A DNA stretch of 64,000 nt from Tyto alba (taxonomy: Eukaryota; Chordata; Aves; Strigiformes; Tytonidae): assembly GCF_018691265.1 (NCBI RefSeq), contig NW_024881279.1:6415243-6479242 (forward strand), in the 5' to 3' direction. The first letter of the stretch is position 1. Every line of letters begins with the position of its first letter. This document shows, piece by piece, positions 25,650-37,600 of the stretch. The position numbers and the translations under genes are program-made. The notes under the pieces were generated by a model. That model saw only the letters and a list, made by a program, of their open reading frames with translations. It had not been told where the DNA came from and did not search any database.

Positions 25650-28600
25650 GTAAAGAGCACAGGTTGTCTGAACAACATAGCTTGTTCTGCAACTACTAGC
25701 ATTAGATTTTGAGTTTTCTTGCTCCAATTGAAGGTATTTGAAGGCTGGAACATTGGTTCATTTACAGTTCAAAAAAGCCAGCATGTTTCATTAGTGATGC
25801 TACCAAACTAACATCTTAACTGGTAAATGATCATGAATTCATCTCATTTATTTCCTACAAAGAAGGCTGAAGTGGAAACCTCTCATAATAACCTCCGTCA
25901 TCATGTTGTATCCACTGGAATAGAAGTTTTTCCTGCATTTATAGCTTCATTTAAATGCATAAGCACTGGTCTACTGGTGGAAAAACCTCCACTCACAGCC
26001 CACTGCAAATGCATTTAGAATTAAATTAGCTATTGCAAGTAAAATAAAAATATGGCACGAGATCACCTTCTTCACTGAAAGGTGTATCGTTCTCTAGTAA
26101 TTGATTCAATGGGGAAGTACTTATGTCAGCCATTTAACATCAATTTCTCCTCCTCCAGGGTCTACAAAACATAAGAGCTACGAAGGGTCAATTAGTGGTA
26201 TTTGAATGTCGCATTCGCGCTACACCCACTTTACAGGTTCACTGGTACAGAGAATATGATCCGATAATAGATTCTGCTGATTTCCGAATACTACGAAAAA
26301 GTAGGTATTACTACATCTGTTGATTTTATTGGGACAATGATAAGACAGGAACAAGAACTGCTATAAAAATTGGGAGATTTCACATGTTCATAGAGGCAAA
26401 GTTAATCTTACAAGTATCAAACGACCTGAAGTGCCAGCCTGCTGTCCAGAGCCTGTGCTTCCTCTGGCAACACCTGAGCAGGTTGGGCACAATGGAAGAT
26501 CGCCATGCTGTTAGTTATCAAAGCACCACTGAGCCACGGAGGCATTGTCACTGTATATTATAACTACTGATGAATGCAGAGAAAATAAATTAAAATATAA
26601 GCACATTTTGAACAATTTATGATACTCCCAGGCATGAGGTCATAGCTGCAGTGGGCCAAATTCACAGCAACTAACTCCAAAGCCAGCGGAGCATTTTCGA
26701 TATCACCTCAGTGGAGAGGTGTTTGTACCATCAGATTCCCCAGCCAAACCTGAGCTTCCCCTATCCAGATGGTATTTCTCTTGATGGACAGAAAGGAAGA
26801 TGGTCCCTTTATAACCGGGGTGACAGCTGATGTGGGAAAGGGAGTGAGGGCTGAAGTTCTTTCTTTCATTCTGGCATTATAACCATTTAATTCTTTTCTC
26901 TCTTATTTTGAGCAGAGGCTTGTTCATCAGCAGTTCCTGGTAAGTACACTGCACATTTTTTGTTAGACATCTCATTGGTTAATTACCCCACACTTAGTTT
27001 TTCCCACCTTATCCAAGACAAAACAATAAGGTTCAAAGGGTAGCCAGAAGGTAGCATTCAGTGTCAGGTTAAGAGTTTTCAAGTTTTTAGTTTTGACATA
27101 AGCACCTGAAAGGCCCCAATTTTTTTCACAACACAATAAAAAAGGTATCATCTCTTTTACATTCAGTCAATGAAGAGTAGACTATATGTTAAAGGAAATT
27201 GTATTAACCATTTTAACCTATAAGCTTTTCTGGGGTTTAAACTTGTGCAAGAGAAGACAGAATTAGGCAAAAAAAAATGTGCCTTGTTTCATTAAAGTCA
27301 CATAAAGAAAGATTCTTCCTTCAACTTTGCTCTTTCTCAATCCCTTGACTTCCTATGCCCTTTAACATTCCTTTTTTGCGCTTTATTGCTGCCAAGCCCT
27401 GTCACTAAACAGTGCTTCTGCAAGGACCAATTCCTACAAGCTAACATTTGGCTCTTATGGTACAACAGCATGCCTGAACTTGTTATTTCAGAGGAAGTCT
27501 GCACCCTGGTTATTACAGAAGCTTTTCCAGAAGACTCTGGAATATTTAAATGTGTTGCTGAAAATGAATTTGGATCTGCGGCATCTAGTGCACGTCTCTC
27601 TGTTTCCCCAGGTAAGCACAAGAATATCCAAGCTAAGCAAGTAGGCGCTAGAGAATGTGCTGCTGCTTGATATCAGGCAGTCACAGATATTTGCCAAGCA
27701 GAAACCAGATCTTTTGGGGTTTAAAGCCGGCTGGCAGCCAAACACCATGCAGTTGCTTGCTCACTCTCCCCCACCCAGAGGATAGGGGAGAGAATTGGAG
27801 GGGTAAAGACAGACTCATAGGTTGAGATAAAAACAGTTTAATAATTGAAATAGAATAAAGCAATAACAATAATAGAAAGTACAAGCCGGCAATGCACAGT
27901 GCGATTGCTCACCACCCGCCGACTGATACCCAGCCCGTTCCCAGCCAGCGATCCTGAAACACCAAGATCCTGCAGTCGCAATCCTGGAAGTGAGAGAGAA
28001 CCCCCCGGGTCCCAGCCATGCCTCCTGTATATACTGAGCATGACGTTACATGATCTGGAATATTTCACTGGCCAATTTGGGTCCGGTGCTCTGACCATGC
28101 CCCCCACCCCAGCCTCTTGTACACCTGAGCACAGGAAGGACATGGGGAGTTGGAGAGTCCTTGGTGCCTTAGCAACAACTGAAAACATCAGGGTATTATC
28201 AGCATTCTTCTTACTGAATCCAAAACACAGCACTATTCTAGCTACTAAGAAGAAAAATTAATTCTATCCCAGCCAAAACCAGTACAAGACCCAAACACTC
28301 AAGAGAAAAGTAATTCCCCAAAAATGCAGGCTGCTTGGGTACCTCTCAACACTGGATGCAAGTTGTTCTGCATTTCTGGTTTTGGTCCCTCTTCCTCCTG
28401 GGTCAAGGATGACAAGTTGGACATGATGTTCCCTCTCACAGCAGGGTCTCATCCCTGAGACTCATCCCTTCAGGGATCCCAGCTTAGCTCAACACATTGG
28501 CTGTATCTATACCTTGTTTATTGTAATACATGACTTGTCCAGCTCATGCTGAAAGCCATCTCCAGACAGAACAGAGTCTTGCATGTAAACCAAAGCTGCT

Positions 28601-31600
28601 AATGCAGCTGTAGATTTTGGTCTACGCAGACCCCAGGCAGGTTGAACTCTCATCCACCTGCACAAACATACCAGCTTCCCTTCCCTTGTTACTGCAGTGT
28701 GCTGCACTGGTGAACCACCAGTGCTTTCCACCTGACTTGTGGACAATTCTACTTCCAGGAGCAAAAGAGCTGGAAAGCTTTGCGGGTGCTTCCCACAGGC
28801 CAGCTGTGCAAGTCACCATGAAGAAACCCACCTTCCCTAGGAACAGCCAAACAGGAGCCAAGGACCGAGATGCAGTTGGCCTGCCATCCTACAGCACAGA
28901 CATCCCAGGGCTGGGCGGTCGAGCAGAAGCCACAAACTTCAGCCAGATGAACTCCAAGAGTGACGCTGAAGATTTTCATGGACCTTATGAGAATTCACCT
29001 CAGGCTTTACCTCTGCGGTAAGACAAAGAGAAAATCACATCCCTGGGTTAGTTTTATACAATACTTAGAGAATCAACTTTCTAGTCACCCCAGCAACAAA
29101 ACTGCAAAGCTCCTGTGCCCCATACCCTAACAGGGAAACATGCACATGCAGTAACCTGAGCTGTTTGCCTACATGACAATAGGAATGTGTAACACTAGCC
29201 TAGCTATAAAACAGCACAGACTCAATTTGACAAAGCACGTAACTATCTAAAGGCTCAGGTAAGTGCCTAACGGCATTTTCAGAAGTGCTTATCTGTAACT
29301 TTAAAGCATCACCCCAAATAATCAGCACCTAGAAGACCTTTGGTCCCACAGCACAGCATGAGGCAAAGATCACAGTACCTGGGAAATGTCAAGGTACCTT
29401 TCTGTTGCCACCATCTTCCTCTGTAGCCTTGGACAAGTGGCATCACCTCATGATTCTGTTTCCTGTTCTGAAAGACAGCAATAAAACTCAAGAACCTGTA
29501 AGTGTGGTGCAGATAGTACCTGCAAACCACTCTGTGGAGGAAAAGTACTGAATCAGTGACCCACTGGGTAGAATGAAAACTGTCCCATGCCACAGCAGGG
29601 ACACTCCCTGCTCAGGAGATGGAGATTTTCTCCCAAGAATAAAGTGTTCCATCTTACAACAAGACTCAATTCAATTTCTGTTCCAAATATAGTTCTCAAG
29701 TATCTACGTACTTATTGCATTATTAATTATCCTGTTTAATTGTTCCAGAGAAACAAAACAAGTTAGAATGCACATCTTAACAATTCCATTTCAGATTTTT
29801 GTAGATTCTCAGGTGTTTATAGGCATAACAAAGACCTAAAATAGTGACAGTTAAGAGGTCCCAACCCAGCACTCCAGAGGAGTTTCCTCGGTCCTGTTTG
29901 GGAAGGCAAGCACTAGGAAGCAGACGTGTGCCTCCTCTCTCGGCTGAATGTCAGAGCTGCGCTGCAGCAATACCGTTACATCGTGTATAAATGGCTGTCG
30001 CTGACTAAAAGCATTCCCTGTTTTATAGATTATTTTTGTATGTACTCAGCCTCTTTAACTAAACCAGTTATTTTAACAATTCCGAATACCCTCCTCCAAA
30101 TTCACTACAGGAGAGATCATATTTCAGTATAGATTTCTCCATGCACAGGATTTTTTTTGCTAAATCAGTGAGTAAAAAACGGGTTTGCTTCAATGACCTG
30201 AATTTCGCCAAGAGGAGGCTCTCAGTTTAGCTTCAAGTCCTCCCATGAAATCCAGGCTTGCTCCAGGGAAATCAGCTAGAACCCTAAGCAGACTCCACTT
30301 GCAGAATCAAAACCCTGGCTGAAGCTAACTCGTATGGACCTTAGGAGGCTGCAGCCCTGCAAAGCTGCGGAGGGTTTGCTCGCAGCCCGCCACGCAGCTG
30401 TGCGTGCGCTGCTGTTGCCTTCAAGCATCCCAAGCCAAGAATGTGAATGCAGCGCCGTATTCAACTCACACTCAACTACGCCAGGTCCAAACACCTAGAG
30501 AGAAGGCTGTTGGCTTGGGAGTAGCTAACACAGACCAACATTGCAGTGGTTGCAATCTTTACCTGATGATTGTTTTAAACACGGGCAGACTGTTGTCTGC
30601 TGAGCAAAAACGAAAGCTTTTTATAAAATCTCTGCCATAATTACCTCTTGGAAGGAGTAGGGGCAGTAGGAGACATTTGCTGTCCTTTTCGAACAGGACT
30701 AGTTTTCTAACCTCTCTCTGGATTTCTCAAAGGCAGCAGGAAGCCTGTATTTTGGCATTTCTAACAAGCAACCTGTGGGGAAGCTCTTTTAGATGATACT
30801 TGCTGCTTAGGATGACTACTTGTAAAGTTTATTACTTGCAGCAGTACCAGTGAGCTATGGTTGCATTTTTATTTCTACAGTTCTGGTTAGTTTGAAATGC
30901 AGTACCTGATGTCCTGCATGAAGGGATATAATATACCACCACCATCAGCTATGTAAGAGCTTTTAAAAGCTTGGGTTATATAAAACACAAACTAGTGCAG
31001 AGAGCTGCAGAGTGCTTTTGATTGACAGCAATGCTGAACCAGATTTACACATTTCAAGATACAGAGAGAAAATTATTAACATTTCTAGATATACCCATTT
31101 GTAAACATTTTACTACCATGTGCCTTCAAACACCATTATGAATGGGACTCAGCATTGTAAACGTTGTTACCTCAAACGAAGCAATCATCTCGAATGACTA
31201 ACTGTACAATAACTGTGCTGTTAGACAGAGTTAGCCATACAACTCTCTCATGTAGTGTATGTGGTTGCAACTGTATTACCAGAGACAAAAAGAAACACTG
31301 ACAAAGACAGTAATGACAGAACAAAGCTATTACTAGGAATAATTATAAAATGAATGAAGTCCTTGTACTCATACTTCTCCAAATTATTGCTTAGCAACAG
31401 CCACTCTACAAAAGCTAGAAAATGCAATTCCAAAAGACTGTCGCTACCAGCTACTCCTTTCTGAGCCCTTTATATCTGCAGCTTATAGCGTCCTTCTCAA
31501 CAGCCTTAAAGAAGCAGAACAGTATCTATGTTGATTATTAACTTTATTAAAGGAACTTAATTCAAGTAAAAGAAAAGGCTTCAGGCACTAAGTATACTGC

Positions 31601-34600
31601 CATGTCTTTTAGGTAGCTTTTAAGATTCCTTAATAAATAAGCAAAAGATTCTTAACTTTTTCTCTGGGCATTTTTTGCTATATGACTCAAGCAACTAGAA
31701 CCCCATCAGACACAACAGATCACCATTCATAGTAAGTAAACTGAAGCACTACAGAAAAGCTGGTTTCTAACACCTTCACAGTGCTGGTCAGAGTACTATT
31801 AAGTTACCCTAGCACAGGCTGAGAGCTTTATCCCTCTGCCTTTATCAGTTCAGTTTCTAGTTCTTTCAATTTTTTTTCCTACCTTCTGGACCTCATGTTT
31901 TTCTGTTCCTTCTCTTTCACACAAGTCATCCCAGTCGTGTCCAGCCTTTCAAGTGCATAAAGCTATCCTTAAATTGATGCCTTGCAGCCAACTTTAGTTC
32001 TGAAATAAGCACACTGCACCCTCATTGAAGTGGATGGGAAGCCAGGGAGCCTGTCTGAGCACGGAGCCTGACCTTTAACATGCTCACAGCTTCCTACAGG
32101 GCAAATGCTCACGCTACAGCTACCTTTTTTTTAAGTACTCAACTCTCTCTGTGTAAACTACAGATTTTTCTATTTTATTTTCTTTTACTTAAAAAGCAAA
32201 CAACTTCTCCAACAACTAGAGACACACTTCCTCCCTTAATCACTTTCATCACGAGGAATTTAAATAAATTAGCACTCAATTAACACCTGCTATGTAGAAT
32301 TTCGTTCACAAAGGGTGGGCTGATGTTTGAATACAAACACTAAATGTGGATTAACTCCTGAAGATTACTGTGCTGAAAGACTCCCCGTACAGTGAAAGGA
32401 GAGAAGAGGCAACTGAAAGACCACACGCAGCCGAGCTGCAGTAATTACGGGGTTAGGGGTTTTTTTAAACAATAGCTTGCATGTTAGGCCAGAGTTGCCA
32501 AAGTATAATTAAGATACTTAGAACACTGTAATGTTAATTTAAGATGTAATTAAGCATTGAAGCCTTTGATTAAAGGGATACAAATCACCTAATCTGCCAG
32601 CAGGATGTTGCTGTTCTAGTGAAAACACCATAGTTGCATCTTTTAATCCAAGTAAATATCTGTAAATAATACACTTTTAAAAATCACATTTACATCTGGT
32701 TTACAAGTACCTGTTGCCTTTAAGTACACAGCCTTAAAAGCGCTAACAGAGCGCTATTACTACAGCGGCAATAAACTACAGCCAAATCGTACGTGAATTT
32801 TAAAAGGAACTTTTTAAAAGTGGCGTTTAGGGACGTTTAGGCATATCAGCCGTCCCTCCTCGCCGCTCCCTGACGGCTGCTATGGGCAACCCCCCCGCTT
32901 TGCTGTTCAATAGCGGCCGGGATCTCCGCTCCTTCCCCTTCTCCCGCCGAGCAGAGGGACATCCCCGGGCGGTAGCGCTGAGCCTCGCCGAGGGATGGGG
33001 GGGCGAACCGGCCCCAGCAGCCGCCTGCCCCCCGCCCCCCGCCCGGGAGCCGGAGGGGGGGGGGGCTCCGGCCGCCCCCCAACCTCCCGGCGGGGGCAGC
33101 TCCCCCCGGGGCCGGGCGGGCAGGCTTTTCCGCTGCCCACCCGGGTGATTTGCTGAGCAGGGGCACCTGCCCAAAACCCGAGCCCCGGCCTTTAAATGAA
33201 ATGTCCCCGGGGCTGGCGGAGACTCTTATTCTGACAGCGGTGCGGGCAGGGGACAGGCAGGGCCCGCCGTGTCATCTGCTGGCACCACATTAAAGCCTCG
33301 GGTCTTATAACGCTACGCGGAGGGTACTATGCCAGTCCGGGTCAGTGAATGACGGTCCCTTCCCAAAATACCGGTTAGAGCCCAGGTGACAACTCCCAGG
33401 CTGTAGGTAAGGTGCTGGGGTTGGGGTTTGGTCCGCGTCGCTTTTTACTTCGGAGCTGGAGTGAGAAATTCTGGGTGACACGGTGGTGGCAATGTGCCCT
33501 TGAGGTGCGGTGGTGTCAGAGGTAACAGGGGAGGCAACAAGGGAAAGAAAAAAAAAAAGTAATTTTTTTTTTTTTTTTTAGAAAGCAAAATGTCTCTATT
33601 ATTACTTCTTGTTTTCCTCTTGTAAACTCAAAAGTCTCTTTAGATTATTTTTTTTTTCTCCCACCCAAATCAAGGTGGAATGATTCGAGGAAATTGTAAC
33701 TTGTGACAAGCGCATTGTATCTTGTTTAAGTGCAGTATTCTAGAAAACAAAGTAAATGCTGGTTTCTGTACACAGCCTGTAGGGAAAATGAATGAATCTG
33801 TACACAGACAGTGATATAAAAATGGTATAAAAACAAGATTCAACAAGTTTTCTGCACCAGTGAATGAGAACATAGTGTGGACATGCTCCAAAAATGAGCC
33901 AGCTTCAAATTCCAAGAGCATGACAAGGGGAAACTTAGGGAATTTTTACTAGAAAACCTCTGTTTACATGCAGTTAATTTACAACTAATATTGATAATTA
34001 CCTCTAGGGAAGGAAAGCTTTGAATCTTTAAAATGAGAGCAATGTCTTCAGTTGATCTCTCCTCACCGGAATTTATGAGGAATACAATACACTGTGTATA
34101 TATAGCAGTGAAACAGCTGATCTCGGTGGAGCAAGATTACAATTTTTTCCAGCTCATGTAACCATGTGGATTTATATTCTAATTTTTTATTAGTAGCTTT
34201 ACGTTTATTTGGGGGGGTTATTTATTTATCCTGGAGCTGAAATTGTTTGTCAGTTTTAACAAACTTGTTCAGTTCATTCTAATTAAAGTTTCCCAGGTTT
34301 TGAGTTGATGGAAATCCCATGTTTAGATATCAAGGACCTGCAAAAATAAATGCAGGACCTCTGAGTGTCTTGACTTGCCCTACTTTATCCTGCAGCTATG
34401 TCATTCTGGCAGCTATTAGCCCTAACAACAAATCTCAGGAAATCACTTCAAATGGAGAAGCAGTCCTTTGCATTCCAATTCCAAATTTCAACTGGATATA
34501 AAAAGCTCTGAACTCAAAAACCATTAAAGAAGAAATCGGGATACTTGGTTTCTTTAGGTTTAGGCTTAAAGGAAAGTGGAACCTGTTTCATGCTTCCCTA

Positions 34601-37600
34601 TGGTGTAAGGGATTTCTCAGTATGAACAGCCAATTCTCCAAGTAATAGTACATTTAATATTTTGACAGGGGACAAAACTGCAGGTTCCAGTTTAGATGAT
34701 ACGTGTCAAATTACCTTGCTTAGCAGTAGCATCTACAATTATCTGTAGACCTATGCAGGTAGTGGGTTGTCTCAATAAACCAACTGCTATTTCTTTTATA
34801 ATTTACTGTGCTCTTCCATGTAAGATGGCTGTGGTGAACGCTGCACCAGAGACAGAGTGCGTGACTAGTTATTGTAATCCGAAATGTTCATACAGTTCTG
34901 CAATAGTTCTAATCAATCCTAAATCTCTTTATTTTAAGCTCAAGCTCTGTCAGTTGCCTGAACTTCATATTTGTTGGGTTGCTAATGACTGCTCACGACA
35001 CCATATTTTTGTGATTCAAATGGTGATGTACAATTTATTTTATCTGTATTGTCTTCCTTAAGGGAAAATCCACACCAAGAAAGCCTCTATTCTGCAAGGC
35101 AAGGGTTCCATTCTATCCAGGAGCCCAGCCAAGAAAGTTTTTGTGGCCTACCACCTAGTTTTTACCAGCCACCTATCCAAAGCCAAATATCACCAACAAA
35201 AACCCCGGACAGCTGTGAAACCTCTCCTATGAGTGTCCCTAATTTCCCATCAGTTTCCTCTATGTGTCAACCAACCATGTTTAACTACGAACGTCCAAAA
35301 CACTTTATCCAGTCTAAGAATGTGTGTCAAGGGCAACAGCAGCCTCCGGGACCAGCAGCCTCTACAGAGTCGAGCAGACAAATCAAACAGTCCTCCATCC
35401 TAATACAGCCTCGTAACCCAAGTGGGCAGAAATTCTCCTCCTCGTCATCGCTGAGCTCTTCAATCACCCTCTCCTCGCCTTCCTGTAGTGCCCCTAAGGA
35501 ATCCACATATCCCGTCACACCTGCATCTGCGCAATCTCCTGCTAGCTCATCATCTGGGCAACGGCTTATATCCATGCCTAACCAACCCCCCGCAGCATTC
35601 CTGTGCTCAGTGCTACCCTCGCAGCCCGACTATAACAACCAAACTCCTTCTCCTATGGAACCTCAGTAAGTATATACAGGCTTCTAACCTCCCCTTGCTT
35701 TCTTTGGCCTGGCCTCTCCCGTGCACTGACCATCCCAAACCCAACCATCCGGTGAAACACCAGCTTGGTGAAGCCAATGGTACAACTCCCATTGACTTCT
35801 GATGTTCGAGGCAGGACTCTGCATGAATCGGGTTAAGAGGCTGAGCGCTTGCCCTCAGTGTCCATGTGGGAGAGACAGATATCCTCCAGGAATTAAACTG
35901 CACAGTAGTCAAGTCCCGGGCTGCTGTGAAGGTTTTTTGGAGTCAGTTTGAACAGTTTAGTTTGATTTGATGGAAATCTGTTATTTAAGGGTATTCAGAA
36001 CAGAAGATGGACACCCAATCTCAAATAAATTTCTCTCAGCAAACATGGCTTATTAACAGGGAGGCAGGGAGGAAGGCAGCAGTATTTCCCACATATAAGC
36101 AATTTCAAGATTCCTAGTAAATCTCAGAAGTATTTTCAGGTTCAACATCATGATGGGGATGGGTCTCTATACTTACCTACAAAATAGTTTTAATTAATCA
36201 TACATGTTAATAGAAAGGCAGCCACTTTAAAATTTTACCCCTTCAGACCAAAGACGAAATTCTTTCCTGAATATGTATTATATCATTTTGCTTTTGGGCT
36301 GCAGTCCAAGTATCTCTCAAGGTCAGTGTGATCTCAAAAGGAGCTGGGTCTTGCCTTCTCGCCGACTTGTATTCCTGCCAATATTAGCTGGAGGTCCTGG
36401 GGAAAATCAGTGTCAAATATGCAACAAACACCCAACTGAGGATATTAGAAAGGTGATAGGGGCAGGGGGGGTCCTGCTGGCTTGGATATAAATTCAGGTT
36501 TAAGCATCAGTTTGTATTCAGGAAATCTGAAAGTTTCTGGGTTTTTTCTGAATCACAGCACTGTGGGAAATGGAAAGGTAAGACAGAGTGGGCTAGCTGG
36601 GGCACTCAGGCTTGTTTCTTAAAAGTACTGCAGGAGCGTGTGTATGCATCTGGAGTAACCGCTGGGTTTTGTGTACGTAGTGTGGGTTTGTTTATTTTCA
36701 TAGCAAAGGCCTTTGGTGCTTCGCTATGTTTTTCATATACACTGCTCTTAAATGCAACATGCTGTGAGTTGAGGAATTGCTTTCCTAATCTTGCTACAGA
36801 TGGGCAAACAGGGTCATGAGACATATTAATCTGTCGGGCAAATTATTAAAGCTTTTAACTTATAACTTGGGAAGTTATTAAACCCAAGCAGTGATGAGAA
36901 TATGTATCAGAATTATGACCCTCCTACCCTATTCTAATCAGCAGAACAAATTACCAAGTGAGAGGAGGAAAAGGATTTTGAATAGCAAAAATTGCTGAGC
37001 ACAACTGCACCATTCAAGGCCCCACTGCATGTGAGGAACTGGGTTAGATCCTGTGAGCACAGAGTGCTGTGACCTCTAGTAGACCTTCGCAACCCATTTT
37101 GAGGGATGCTCCTCTTTTCCTAGCACTTTTCAGAATCAGGTGTACTATCTAACTCCGAGACTTGATTGTGTCTCTTGACTACGGATTACAGGATCAGGCT
37201 ATGTGGGGGGTTGCAGCAAGAGTTCCTAAAGACCCAGCCTAGCTTGGGGTAAGCTTGGCTATTGAACTTCTGGACAGAAATGCTAAATGAAGTAATTTTC
37301 TGGGGTCAAGAAAAAGAGGACAACTAATAAGCTATTTGTTCATACTTAATCAACTAGGTTGTGTCCTTGCTGTGGATTTGCAGCACCCAGAGCCTTTTTA
37401 ACAATTGAAATTGTAAAGGACTGCAGTTTTTGAGGGACAACTTGCTCCTGGACAGACTTGCATTGCTCAATAGAGTTAGTGGCTTCCTCAAAACCCTGCT
37501 AGCCTCACTGCACACATCCGAGTCAGGGCAGGGGCTGCTGCAGGATGTAGGGATGCTGAACAGCCACCCACAGCAAACTGCTGCGAGTCTTGTGGGAGGA

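Noticed and set aside
28617..28758. Upstream extension of the exon 5 open frame (MVYADPRQVELSS...)
   Set aside because: The splice acceptor CTACTTCCAG at 28758 and the phase from exon 4 define the exon start; the preceding open frame is intronic.
32827..33174. 115-aa - strand frame and overlapping frames in the CpG island
   Set aside because: Pro/Gly/Ala/Arg-rich products in several frames are expected from CpG-island composition.
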